A stretch of 64,000 nt of DNA, from the NCBI GenBank assembly GCA_005656395.1, contig SRSI01000055.1, forward strand, positions 434,001-498,000, written 5' to 3'. This document shows positions 37,432 to 50,264 of this stretch, one piece after another (position 1 is the first letter of the stretch; the number at the start of each line of letters is the position of its first letter). The DNA is from Strongyloides papillosus (Eukaryota > Nematoda > Chromadorea > Rhabditida > Strongyloididae). The translations under genes were made by a program, and so were the position numbers. The notes beneath the pieces were generated by a model. It was not told the origin of the DNA. It worked only from the letters and a program-made list of their open reading frames with translations, and ran no database searches.

Positions 37432-38738
37432 ATGAACAAATATATATTTATTGGAAATTCTATAAATGTAATTGTTATTATAATATTATCAGTTGGTTTA
37501 CATACTTTAACATATGTAGATGATAAAAAAAATCTGGTTATGGTTCAAGTTGTGTGGAGACACGGTGATAGAGTACCTACTAATAGTTACCCCAATGATA
37601 TTTATAAGGATGAAGATTGGGAAACTCCTTATGGTACATTAACTAAAAGTGGTATTCATAATCAAGAGAAGTTAGGAAAAAAATTGAGAAAAATATATAT
37701 CGAATCTAGTGGATTTATTAGTGATAAGTATGATCCTGATGAGGTATAAATAAATATCTATTTAAAATATAAAGTAAATGTAATTTTTTTCATTATATGA
37801 TAGGTTCTAGTAAGGAGTACTAAAAAAAACAGAACCATTGAAAGTGCTTATGCTAATTTGAGAGGCTTTTATAACATTAAAAGTTCACAAAATATTCCTA
37901 TTTTAACTGATTTTTTTGGTATTGATGATGTAAGTTGATAAAACATTTGATAAACTGATTTAATATTATTAAATAGGAATGGGATAAATGGAAATCATGC
38001 CCACGGCTTAATAAATTAGTCAAAAATGTAATATCGTTGGTTGAACCGAAAGTTCTTGAAGAAAATAAAGAACTTATAAATACATTAAAAGAAAAAACTG
38101 GATATACGAATATGAGTTTCGGAAATATAGCTACAGTCTATGATGTTTTGTATACTCAAAAAAAAATTAAAGGTTCTATACCAGAATGGACAGGAAATGG
38201 TTTATATGAAAAGCTAGAAAAACTATCATTTGAAATTTACAGATTATATGGTGGCGCCTCAGCATTTGGAAGACCAGAAAATCTTGAAATTATAAAACTT
38301 TATGAAGGACCACTTTTAAAGACAATGTTACAGTATTTTGATATAAAAGAAGAACAATTAAATAAAGATGTAATAAATCCTAGGTTTAGATTACTTTCAG
38401 GTGGAATAACTTTACCAAATAAGTTAAAATACATTGCATATTCTGCTCATGATTATACAATTGCTGGGTTATTTCGCTTGATGGGTATTGATGATTTTTT
38501 GGTTAATAAAGAACTAAGAGTAGATTATACAGCAACTATATTTTATGAATTATACAAATATGATGATTCGTATGAAATTAAGATATTGTTTAGTAGAAGT
38601 GGTGCTGAAAATATAATTGATATCACTGATAGAGTTATAGGATGCAAGGGATCAAAGAAATGTTTGTATAGTAATTTTAAGAATGGGATAAATGATAGAA
38701 TTCCCGGTGATATTAAAAGTGAATGTGGCTATAAATAA
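37432..38738 (+). CDS. Histidine acid phosphatase, array copy 3
   Basis: Exons 37432-37743, 37804-37929 and 37977-38738 give 399 aa. Catalytic motifs VVWRHGDRVP and YSAHDYTI are present, with the same N-terminal hydrophobic segment and C-terminal Cys pattern as its neighbours. The second exon is 126 bp, as in all six genes. Complete and probably active; specificity unknown. Confidence 0.94.
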
Positions 38739-39515
38739 AATAATATATTTAAGTTTTTTTTAATTTCTAAATATTTCTACAATCATAAATCTGTGCAATC
38801 AAAAAGATGCATTTTATAAAATATACATTTAGATCTAATACTTGTTTAAAGGTATTTTTAAAATCAAGAACTCTTTTATACATTTTTTGAGAATTATTCG
38901 AATACCGTAAATATATTTTAGGAAAAAACAACTTTTTAATAAACTATAACTCGGAAAATATTTATTCCCACTCTACTTTATCTTTTACACGCTCCTTAAT
39001 AAAATATTTAATAAAAAATAATGAAGAAAAGTAAACTTTGCTGCAAAAACAAAGTTGTATATAAGCATATACATATTTATAACTTATTATGCGAATTTTT
39101 ATATTTAATGTTAAAAACAATACCCATTAACTTTTCTATTATTGACGATATTATCAATATTTATTTTATTATCTTCTATAGACGTTTGTGGATTGGAACA
39201 TACAATGCTTATAAGACAATAATATCTTCATAATTTTTGGTGGAGATCTCCAAATTATTGATAAACTTTTAATATGCCTATAATAATTTATTAAAATTTA
39301 TTAACAAGTTTGAAATGTATAATATTACATGTATACATTACAGTTTATTTCATATTTTATGTTTTTTTATATATTATAAATAAACAAATCAGCATCTTAT
39401 AATTTTAAACAGTTTTATAAAATTTTAAAAATAACTTTTCGCAAAAAAAAATTAAAAATTCCATTAGTGGACTATATGTATAAAAAGGGAAATTTATCAC
39501 TTGTTTTTGTAAAAA
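38739..39515. repeat. Duplicated spacer, copies 3-4
   Basis: 777 bp, collinear with the spacer after copy 1. A 70-codon open frame in it (39021-39233) follows the repeated spacer, is not open in the sister spacers and is not called. Confidence 0.65.
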
Positions 39516-40814
39516 ATGAACAAATACATATTTATTGGAAATTCTATAAATTTAATTGTTTTTTTAATATTATCAGTTGTTTTACATACTTTAACAAATA
39601 TAGATGATAAAAAAAATCTTGTTATGGTTCAAGTTGTGTGGAGACACGGTGATAGAGTACCTACTAGTAGTTACCCTAATGACATTTATAAAGACGAAAA
39701 TTGGGAAGTTCCTTATGGTACATTAACTAAAAGTGGTATTCGCAATCAAGAGAAGTTAGGTAAAAATTTAAGGAAAATATATATTGAATCAAGTGGATTC
39801 ATTAGTGATAAGTATGATCCTGATGAGGTATAAATATTTATATGTTATAGAGTTAATGTATTTTTTTCATTATATGATAGGTTCTAGTAAGGAGTACTAA
39901 AAAAAACAGAACCATTGAAAGTGCTTATGCTAATTTGAGAGGATTTTATAACATTAAAAGTTCACAAAATATTCCTATTTTAACTGATTTTTTTGGTATT
40001 GATGATGTAAGTTAGCAACACATTTGATAAAAAATTCTATACTATGAAATAGGAATGGAATAAAGGAAAATCATGTCCACGGTTTCAAGAAGTAACTAAA
40101 GAAGTGACATCACCAATTGAGTCAGAAGTTCTTAAAGAAAATAAAGAACTTATTGATACGTTAAAAGAAAAAACTGGATATACGAAAATGAATTTGAGAG
40201 ATATATCTACATTATATGATATTTTGCATGTCCAAAAATTAATCAAAGGCTTTTTACCAGAATGGACAGAAAACGGTGTATATGAAAAGTTGCAAAAATT
40301 AACACAGGAAATTTATAGATTATATGGTGGTGCCTCTGCATTTGGAAGACCAGAAAATCCTGATATTATGAAACTTTATGAAGGACCACTTTTAAAGATA
40401 ATGATTCAGTATTTTGATAAAAAAGAAGAGCAATTAAAAAAAGATATTATAAATCCTAAGTTTAGATTACTTTCAGGTGGAATTACTTTACCGGATAAGT
40501 TAAAATACATTGCATATTCTGCTCATGATTATACACTTGATCAATTATTTTTCTTAATGGATCTTGATGATAATTTAGTAACTGAAGAATTATCATCAGA
40601 TTTTACAGCAACATTGTTTTATGAATTATATAAATACGATGATATATATGAAATTAAGATTTTGTTTAGTAGAAGTGGTGCCGAAAATATAATTGATATT
40701 ACCGATAGAGTTATAGGATGCAAAGAATCAAAGAAATGTCTGTATAGTGATTTTAAGAATGGAATAAAAGATAGAATTCCTATTGATATTAAGAGTGAAT
40801 GCGGTTATGAATAA
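39516..40814 (+). CDS. Histidine acid phosphatase, array copy 4
   Basis: Exons 39516-39827, 39881-40006 and 40053-40814 give 399 aa, with VVWRHGDRVP and YSAHDYTL motifs. It is a mosaic: exons 1-2 and both introns match copy 2, while the first half of exon 3 (ISTLYDILHVQK...WTENGVYEKLQKLTQEIY) matches copy 1. That suggests gene conversion or unequal crossing-over. Complete and probably active. Confidence 0.94.
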
Positions 40815-41679
40815 AAATATATTTAAGTTTTTTTTTAGTTTCAAAGTATTTTTATTGTCATAAATGTGAAACATCAAAAAACACAATTTAAAACAGTGTA
40901 GTTTGCACTAATACTTACTAAAGTGCATTTTTAAGAACAATTTTTAAAATCAAGATTATTTTTACACATCTTGATAAATATTCGAATACCGTAACTATAT
41001 TTTAGTAAAAAACAACTTTTTAATAAACTATAACTTGGAAAATATTTTTTCTTTTTGTACTTTATCTTTTACAAGCTCCTTAATAAAGTATTCTTAAAAA
41101 AATGATTAAGAAAAGTAAACCTTGCTACAAAAACAAAGTTGAATGTAAGCTCATACATATGTGTAACATATAATATAATTATTTATTTTAATGTTAAAAA
41201 ACAATATCTGTTAGTTTTTCTATTACTAACAATATTATCGATATTTAAATGTAGATGATAAATTCGGAAAATTTAAAATAAAATAATGTCATTAACACTT
41301 TACTAAGAAAATTTTTTTTTTAAAAATATATGACATTTTACAATACATGCAAAAAAAATTGCTCAAGTTCACAAAATCGAAACAATATATATAAAAATAA
41401 CTATTAAAAGTTATTAAATATTTACCAGGAGTCTTTCAATTCTATTTATCAGTCAATATTGTGTTGGAGATATTTTATATTGGCTATAAAACTTTATTAT
41501 CAATCGGTAATCTCAAATTAATGTTAAAAAATTATTTAACGTTTAATTTTTTTTCAATGATATTTTTTTTAAAACAATAACTAGAAATATATTTGGATTT
41601 TGATCTTTGTTATTTAAATAAAACCAACAACATTAAATAAAAGTAATGTTTGATATAATTTAAGTTGCAGAATTTAAAT
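40815..41679. other. Truncated spacer after copy 4
   Basis: The 3' module repeats again to ~41240 and then stops where the 5' module would begin; unrelated AT-rich sequence leads to copy 5. A TTGCAG acceptor-like site (41665-41670) lies 9 nt before the copy 5 start and may receive a spliced leader. Confidence 0.55.
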
Positions 41680-42958
41680 ATGAAATATTTTTCAAATTTT
41701 ATTATTATTTTACTATGTTTGTTTAATCTTAATCTAGCTAATAATACTACGAATGGTAAAAAATTGATATTAGTTCAGGTTATTTTTAGACACGGTGAAA
41801 GAGCTCCACTTTTAACGTACCCAAATGATCCATACAAAGATTATGATTGGGGTGTTCCATTAGGAAATTTAACAAAACATGGTATTCAACAACAAGTAGA
41901 ACTGGGTGCAAATTTAAGGGAAAGATATATGATTAAAAAACAATTTTTAAGTAAAAAATATAGGTCGAATGAAGTAAGTATTACTTTTTATTTTTACACA
42001 ATTTTTTTCCAGATAATTGCAAGAAGTACTAAAAGAAATAGAACAATTGAAAGTGCTCAAGCTAACTTGAGAGGTTTCTATCAACTTGAAAACATATCAC
42101 ATATACCAATTATTACAACTTTCTTCCAGATTCCAAAGGTAAAATTGAGGATTTATAACATTTACCTAATAATTTAAGCCTTGGGAGGGTGGTAGATCAT
42201 GTCCAAAATATGTTAATTTAATAACATCAAAAAAGGCTTCATATGAAGACACATTTTACAATAATAACAAAGAGTTTATAGAATTCTTAAAGAACGTAAC
42301 AGGCATCCAAAGAATGCTAATGAGTGATGTTGCTGATTTGTATGATACATTAGAAGTTCAAAAGTTATTAAAATGTAAACTTCCAAGATTTTTAAAGAAA
42401 AGACAATATTATAAATTAAAGCATTTAGTAAAACAAATATATAGATTACAAGATGGTTTACCTGCTTTCAATTTTCCTGAAGATACTTTGTTAATGAGAC
42501 TTAATGAAGGTCCACTTTTAAAAAATATCATAGACAATTTTGATTTAAAATTAAAAATTTATAATAAACCAAAATCTGTTGGTGGATTAAATTATAAATA
42601 TTTACATCCAAAACTAGAAGAAAAAACAAAATACGTTAGTTACTCAGCCCATGACTATACAATAGCAAACATTTTTGCATTGATGGGATTAAAAAAATTC
42701 AGAAACAAAAAATCATTGCGTATCAATTTTACAGCGACATTATTCTTTGAATTATATGAAAATAGTAAAGGTAAACATGAAATAAAAATTCTTTTTAGTA
42801 GAGAAGGTGGAAAAAAAATTCTGGATATTACTGATAGAGTTTTAGGATGTAAAAAATCTAAAACATGTCTGTTTGAGGATTTTAAGGAGGGCCTAAAAGA
42901 TAGGATTCCAAGGAACGTTTACACGGAATGTTTTGTCAATTCAGTTGTAAAAAATTAA
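41680..42958 (+). CDS. Histidine acid phosphatase, array copy 5 (diverged type)
   Basis: Exons 41680-41973, 42013-42138 and 42179-42958 (98, 42 and 260 codons, phase 0) give 399 aa. A good signal peptide (YFSNFIIILLCLFNLNLA) is followed by VIFRHGERAP, here RHGER rather than the RHGDR of copies 1-4, and YSAHDYTI. The second exon keeps the 126-bp length and the IARSTKRNRTIESAQANLRGFY core. Lys-rich segments replace parts of the central helices. With copy 6 it forms a second subtype. Confidence 0.93.
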
Positions 42959-43973
42959 ATTTTATATAACTTTTATTTTATATTAAGTGAAGAAATTAAA
43001 AAATAATAGCATTATTGGTTTTTTATGATGAAGTGAAATAAATTTTCTTGTCCAATTCAAATAACATGTTGTATTAGATATCATTAAAAATAGTTTGCAA
43101 GTGGTTGGATCTCAAAAAAATCTTCGGAAGAAGCAGAAGTCTTAAAAATGTATACTTCATCTTCATTATTCATTTATCAGTTTCGATACTTTGAAAACAA
43201 TCTTTGTACACTTCTGACATCTATTACACCTTCATCCAATGTTCCTCAAGATTTTTTAGTAACTTCAGTTGTCTTGTGTCTTAGTTGAAGCTTGTAAAGA
43301 ATACAGTGTCAAAAATGACACCTAGCTATATAGTTGTTTTAGCAGAAGAATATGTAGCAAAGATAATATGACTAATTATGAGTATAAGCAAGAATAAAAT
43401 TAAAATGGTGCTAACGCTCCCATAATTAAACAAAAAATAAATGACATAATACAATAAAAATAATAATTAAAATAATATACGAATATATCATGGCATTACA
43501 AAAATAATGGCAATAATAAAAAATATAAATACATAACATGTAATCACAAATTATACTAACTGACAAAATAACAAAATCTCCATATTATATACTCTTTTAA
43601 AAAAGGAAAAAAATATTTAAGAACTCTTTTTTTATCTTTCAAAAGCATTTTATCTATAGTGTATACGGATTACAAAATTGAGAAGTAGTACTGTTAAATT
43701 GTTATTGTAACTTAATTTTATACAAGTTATAACCATATTTCTTTGATGACACAAAATTTTATTAAAAAAATAACAAACTCATATAACAACCTAATATTTA
43801 ATTTAGAGAATGCTTTTATATTGTTATTAATTGGTAAAGTTAACTGAAATATTATCATACAATCTTTAATTTATAATAAATAATTTGTGGAAAACAAATC
43901 ATTTTCAGTTATATTTATTTTAGATAATATATTTCCGAGAAAAAATTAAAAAACAACGTGTAGAAATTTAATC
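42959..43973. other. Spacer, copies 5-6
   Basis: About 1 kb, not homologous by eye to the copy 1-4 spacers. No gene recognised. Confidence 0.45.
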
Positions 43974-45254
43974 ATGAAATATTTTCCAAATTTGCTTACT
44001 ATACTAATATTATTTTTTCTTAATTTTAATCTAACTGATAATGCTGCAAGTAGAAAAAAATTGCTATTAGTTCAGGTTGTTTTTAGACATGGCGAAAGAG
44101 TTCCTACAAAGACGTACCCAAATGATCCATATAAAAATCATGATTGGGGTGTTCCATTAGGAAATTTAACAAAACATGGTATTCAACAACAGGAAGAATT
44201 GGGTGCAGAATTAAGGAAAAGATACATGATTAGAAAAAAATTCTTAAGTAAAGCATATAAACCAAGTGAAGCTAGTTTTTTTTCATAATTTATTAATATT
44301 TTATGCAGATAATTGCAAGAAGTACTGACGTGAATAGAACAATTGAAAGTGCTCGAGCAAACTTGAGAGGTTTCTATAAAACAAATGATATATCTAAAAT
44401 ACCGATTTATACAACATTTTTCGATTTTTCAGTTGTATGTAAAAGTTTTCACAATAATTAACAAATATTTATAGCCTTGGATGGGTGGTAGATCTTGCCC
44501 AAAATATACTAATTTAATAACAGCAAAAAGAGTATCATATGAAGACATATTTTACAGTAACTACAAAGGTTTCATAAAATTCCTGACAAGAGTAACAGGA
44601 TTTCCAAAAATGGTAATGACTGATGTAAATAGTCTTTTTAATACCTTATTAGTACAAAAGCACTTAAAATGTAGACTTCCAAAATTCTTTAAAAGAAGAC
44701 ATTTCTTTAAAATTAAATATTTAGCAAAACAAGTATTTAGATCTCATAGTGGTTTACCTGCTTTTGGTCTTCCTGAAGACATAAACTTAATGAAATTTAA
44801 TGATGGTCCATTATTAAAACATATCATTGATAATTTCGATAAAAAGATAAATATTTATAAAAGACTAAAATCTATGAAAGTATTAAACATTAAATTTATG
44901 CCTCAAAAATTGGGAGAAAAAACAAAATTCATTAGTTACTCAGCCCATGACTATACAATCATGAATCTTCTTGCAATGACAAGTATACAAAAATATGCAT
45001 TTGATGATATATTAAAAGTTCCATTTGCTTCAACATTATTTTATGAATTATATGAGAATAGTAAGGGTAAACATGAAATAAAGATTCTCTTTAGTAGAGA
45101 AAGAGGAAAAAAAATTCTGGATATCACTGATCAAATTTTAGGATGTAGAAGATCTAAAATTTGTTTGTATGATGATTTTAAGAAAGCTATACAAGATCGG
45201 ATTCCAAAGAATGTTTATGTCGAGTGTTTAATTAATCAAAATACCCAAGAATGA
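43974..45254 (+). CDS. Histidine acid phosphatase, array copy 6 (diverged type)
   Basis: Exons 43974-44270, 44309-44434 and 44475-45254 give 400 aa, with a signal peptide, VVFRHGERVP and YSAHDYTI. At the first intron, where copy 5 has GAA|GTAAGT, this gene has GAA|GCTAGT. The frame is kept only if this GC donor is used; otherwise translation ends six codons later at TCATAA. The remaining exons are intact and conserved, so it is probably a working GC-AG intron, but a failing splice site is possible. Confidence 0.85.
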
Positions 45255-47115
45255 GAATAAATTATTTTTATAAAAATTAATTTATTTTAGTGTCTATACA
45301 CAAAAAAATATGGAGACATTTTTTCGTAAAATGCAATTAATTTTTTCCACCTAGTAAAATTTGGATTTTCTCGAACTGCGACTAATTTTATCGCAATTAT
45401 TTTGTACATATAAACTAAAGCAATAATTAAAAAGTTGCTAAAATAAATTTATATTTTTCCATTAAATTATTGTTGTTTTAAAACTTAAGTTATTTTCCAC
45501 AACAAAATGTTAAAATACAAGATTAGAATTTAAATTTGTGTAATAATATAAATGCTTTTACAAAAAACATTTTTAACATATCATGGAATCTTTATCAATA
45601 TGTTTAAAAAGTTTGAAATGTTATGATTATGTTTCCTTGTAAAATTAGACTCTTCTGAAAGCCAATTTTTTTTACAATGTCTTTAAAGGTTTTCTTTAAA
45701 AATAAAACTTATAAAAAGTTATAAAGCAATATGGACTTTTATCTATAGATAGAATTATCTTTTACATTTTTCAATTTAAAATAAGAACAAATGTTAAAAT
45801 AATACTTTTATTTTTAATTACTAATGCTTTGTGTAGTTAAATAAAATATAGAGGATTTTTGGTTTTTCGTTATTACTACTATAGATCTTTTAAATTTTCA
45901 AACTTTTTGCTGTCAGTGAATTGTTTAACATAATGATTTTTTTAAAACTTAACAACTTTGTACGAAATTTAACTCTAACAACGAAGATCATTGAATATTA
46001 GAAAAAATAAGTTAGATTGTAGGATTATCAAAACATCAAAAAATATCAAGATTAAATTAATGTTCAATTACTTCAAAATTTCATATGTATATTTTTGTAA
46101 ATAAAAACAACAAAATTTAGGCGACATCATAATGTTTTACTCGTTTGAAACATTTTTTTTGTCGCTTGACATTTCTTAAATTTGAATAAAATTTAATTTT
46201 TTTAAATGGTGGTAAATTTTTTGCATTTTTTGATGAATGGTCGGATTTTTTTCCCTTATTTATTTTGTGTGCATCTGATATTTCTACTTATAATTTTCAA
46301 AATCCTATGTTTCCATCCATGAGTCCTCTAAATCAACAATTTTTCATCTGTGAAACTTATATGGAAACCCCCGAGTTTGTAAAAATTTTTTTTAGAGATT
46401 CTGAATCCTGTAATTATCCATAAACACCCCTATGAGACCTCTGAATTCAATATAATTCATCAAGAAACCCCTAATTGTCGTATCACTGAAAAATAAATTA
46501 ATTTTATTATTTATAATCTTATCAAATATTAAGTTTAGACTTTAAACATTCTTGAGCAAAGTTCTAAATTTAGCAAAAAATTGATACACATGCTTAAGCA
46601 AGATTTTAAATTCAAGCGAAATGCAGCAAAAAAAAATTTACATTATAATTTGAGCGATATTTTTTAAATAAGCGGAAAATGGCCGAAAACATCCGCACAT
46701 AAAAGCGGTCAAACCTGTCATAATGTATTCATACTTTTCCAAAAATCAAGTTCGCACTATATCAACTTCTAAGTAAAACTAAAATAATTAATGTCAAGAA
46801 TCTATTTTTTTATATTTTGAATTCTAGTTAAATAATGTCTTGGTAAACTGATAAAGTTATTTTTACGGTTATTAAGGTGATTCAACCTTCTTTAAATAAG
46901 CTTTTATCTATTTTATCTTTGATTTTTCTACTAATTTCTCCTTTTTGTCGCCTAATTAACTGTTAGTCCTTAATATACGATTTCAATACTACGAAAATAT
47001 CTTTAAAGTTTGTATTCTTTAGAGTGGGATCCTCTACTTTAAAAGATTAGTATAATAAAAAGTACTGTAAGAGGATGGATTTAAGGAATTTTTCAGAATT
47101 ATAAGTTTATAAATA
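45255..47115. other. Intergenic with first of two direct repeats
   Basis: AT-rich. It contains the left copy of a ~450-bp direct repeat (45786-46240). The rest shows no gene. Confidence 0.45.
45786..46240. repeat. Direct repeat, left copy
   Basis: Collinear with 47878-48318: AATAATACTTTTA..., then TTTTCGTTATTA, TTAACAACT, AAATATCAAGATTAAATTAATG, GTAAATAAAAACA and TTTTGCATTT..TGATGAAT in the same order, with many point differences and small indels. Confidence 0.6.
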
Positions 47116-47866
47116 ATGGGTACTCCAACTTTTTATAATGAATTCTATCCATTCCTCTATTATTGTACCATTAATGATCTTTTTTATCATATTAGTATAT
47201 TATTTATGTTAAAATTCTCTATACGGGGTTTCTCTTTTAATACATTCCTAAAAAAATACTTCCTAGAAGAAATTGCATTCTTAATTGGTAATCAACATGT
47301 TCAGTACCATTTATTAATAGACTAATTATTAACTTCAAACGTTTTGTAACCATATACTATTAATTAGGGTGAAGAGTATTTTTGCAGTAAGGAGAATCAA
47401 ACAAATGTGTATTGAAATGATTTTTTGTAGTTTTTAGATTAAAATTTAAACAAAGTTCATTGAATCAAGTTATTTACCAAAAATTGTTACGCTTAAACTT
47501 ACTTCATAATACGTCATATCGTCAATTATCATCTACAAAATGTCATATGGTATCTTTTTTATGGTTCTGCTATTGTATTATCATTTTTCTTAATATTTTG
47601 AATATTGTTGGATTAAATCGAAAGAAACATGATAGAAATACAAAGTATACCAATAAGTATTGTATAATATATTCATTTTTTACACTTTTTGCGTCAATCC
47701 TAATGGAAATATACATCACCATTAGAATTGGTGGAACATATCTAAAGAATATTAAGGTGAATCATATTGCTTATATCTTACTTCTATGGTCTAGGGATAT
47801 AGTAGTATTGATAATTTTTTATTTTATCATTAATATATCAAAAGATATCAAGATTTACATATTTTA
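47116..47866 (+). pseudogene. Decayed serpentine-receptor-like locus
   Basis: Two open blocks with hydrophobic helices. Block 47116-47324 opens with ATG and reads PTFYNEFYPFLYYCTINDLFYHISILF, like the N-terminal helices of Srv/Srx-type nematode chemoreceptors. Its continuation needs a frameshift near 47300, after which CSVPFINRLIINFKRFVTIYY looks like the end of helix 3. Block ~47433-47866 encodes three more helices (FLWFCYCIIIFLNIL, IIYSFFTLFASILMEI, AYILLLWSRDIVVLIIFYFII). Stops and frame changes separate them and I could not splice them into one gene. It lies between two direct repeats. Family assignment is tentative. Confidence 0.35.
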
Positions 47867-47877
47867 GTCTAAAGTCT

Positions 47878-48318
47878 AAACAAATACTAAAATAATATTT
47901 TTAACTACTAATGTTTTGTGTGATTAAGTAGAAATTTCTGACTTTTCGTTATTATTATTATAAATCATTTAAAGTTTTAAATCTATTGTCGTTAGTAAAT
48001 TGTTTAGAAGAATTATTTTTACTAAAACTTAACAACTCTACACGAAATTGAATTCTAATAATACACTTCATAATAATTAAAAAACAATAAGTTAGACCTT
48101 AAGATTAGCAAGATATCACAAATTATCAAGATTAAATTAATGTTAAATTATTTAAAAATGTCATATATCTATTTGTAAATAAAAACAGCAAAACTTAGAC
48201 AACAACCTAATATTTTAGTGTTTCGAAAAATTTTTGTTGCCTTTTGATATTTTTAAAGTTTGAAAAAAATTAGATTTTTCCAAATATTGGGAAATTGTTT
48301 TGCATTTCGTGATGAATT
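47878..48318. repeat. Direct repeat, right copy
   Basis: Diverged second copy of 45786-46240, same orientation, beginning 12 bp after the receptor-like reading frame ends. Confidence 0.6.
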
Positions 48319-48627
48319 GTAAAAATTTTCCATTTTTTATTTTTTGTGTAGATTGTTACAATAATCAGAAATAAAAATTTTTACAGTATAATATTTTTAA
48401 AAAATATGACTATAATTTATTATTATTGAAGAATTTTTATTTTGAATTCTACATGCAATGATCTTTAACATTATTGTTTTCTCATTAATAAATTATATTA
48501 TGTCTTGACTTATAATACTTAAAAACTTATGCACGTTTCCATGGTTACCTTGATGAATTATTCATTGTTGTTACAAAAAAATCCAGTAAGTCGATTATAA
48601 GTTTAAATTTCTCTTTCTCAGTGTATT
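48319..48627. other. Upstream of the 5-phosphatase gene
   Basis: AT-rich; no gene. CTCTTTCTCAG (AG at 48620-48621) just before the ATG at 48628 is a likely trans-splice acceptor. Confidence 0.45.
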
Positions 48628-50264
48628 ATGACTCAAAGTCTCCATAATTTAAATGAATTTAAAGATGAAGAGTAAGTTTAGATATATTTAAAAATATATA
48701 AGAAGAATATTTTTATAAGTTTTTTTTCCTTTCTAAATAAGTGAAAAAAGCTAGGAATTTCACTAAATTTTTTATACTATCGGTCAAAACATTAATGAAA
48801 ATAAAGCTATATTTAGGTCTACTATATTATCTTATAAAAATAAGATATATTTAGTTTAATATAGGATAAAACTAAGTCCAAATTAAGTACAATATTAGTG
48901 ACTACTTAAAGATTATTAATTATTTTTACAAAATCTACTTATTTATTATTGCTATTTGACCTCTTAGACAAATTTTAAGGCCTTCCATAATTATCCTTGG
49001 CGGTATAAAATAAATATATACTTTATACAGTTCAAAATTTTTAATTGCATTATTTTTCCTATTGTTTTGAAAGCACAGATATTTAAAGGAAAATAAAAAA
49101 AATTTAATTTAAATTATTTACTAATAATTATCCTTCTTTATCAGTCAGAAACTAACATTACTCGGACCAGGAAATGTAAAAATCCCAGATAAGGAAGAAT
49201 TCAATAGAATAACAGAATCAGGATGTATAAAAGTAATGTGTTATACATGGAATATAGCTGAAAGAGTAAGACAAAAATTTTATTTCTATTTTAACACGTT
49301 TTAAGAGCCAAAGTTCAATTGATGCAATTTGTAATTCATTTCACTCAATACCATCAATAGACAGACCACATATCATCGGAATCTCATTGCAGGAACTCCC
49401 TCCATCAGACAGAACATTCCACTTGAATATTGTCAAACAACTAACAAACTTATTTATCAATACACATTACCTATTATCTTGGGTAAGGAGATGGAGTCAA
49501 ATCCAAATAATAATAGTAAAAAATTGTCTCAAAAAATTTACAGTTAGTTTCAATTATAAATGGATCCCATCAAAGATAGTATCAAAACCAGTTAGAACTA
49601 AAGGTAGTATAGCGACATATGTTAAAATTCTCCATTTATCTTGTGTATTTATTTCATGTCACTTTTCACGTGAGTTTAATGGAAGCCAAAAAAAAAACAT
49701 TTTAATTGTTTTTTTAGATGAAAACAAATATGAAAGGAACAGATATTCTAAAAAAATGTATGATTTGTTGGTGAAAAACAATGACTGCTCCAAACCAATA
49801 GATTGTTTTTTTTTATTTGGTGATTTGAATTACCGTTTGGAAATCACATGGGATAATGAATTGTGTAAAAAATTTATTCATTATTCATTGTTGTCAACAA
49901 GCACCAAGCAGAAATTTGTTACAAAAATATTAGAGGAACATGATGAATTACTTAAGGAGATAAATAGAAGTATGTTTATTATTTTAACATTTTATATAAA
50001 TTTATTTTAGATGAAATATTTCAAGGATTTCAGGAACCAAAAATCACTTTTCCTCCAACGTATAAATACATTCCATTTAGTGATAAATTTAATATGAATA
50101 GAACTCTTGCCTACACAGACCGTGTCTTGTATATGGAGAAGAGTAAAAATTTAATTTTACCTTATAGGTATGATTCATTACAGAGTTGCAAAGTATCAGA
50201 CCACAAACCAGTGTATGCCATATTCATGCTTAATGTAAATAATAGCAAAATATTAAATGATTGA
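48628..50264 (+). CDS. Compact inositol-polyphosphate 5-phosphatase
   Basis: Four exons, 48628-48671, 49145-49265, 49306-49969 and 50011-50264, give 360 aa, all in frame. Little more than the catalytic IPPc domain is present. This family removes the 5-phosphate from phosphoinositides or soluble inositol phosphates. Motifs in order: MCYTWNIAE, SLQELPPSD, KGSIATYV followed by FISCHF, the hallmark FGDLNYRLE, FPPTYKY, AYTDRVLY and SDHKPVYAIF. GDLNYR and SDHKPV place it with type II enzymes (INPP5B/OCRL/INPP5K-like) rather than type I. The usual SHLAAH strand is altered to SCHFSREF but keeps the His. There is no ASH, RhoGAP or SH2 domain. It is diverged but probably active. Confidence 0.9.

Noticed and set aside
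39021..39233. 70-codon open frame in a phosphatase spacer
   Set aside because: Part of the duplicated spacer; not open in sister spacers.
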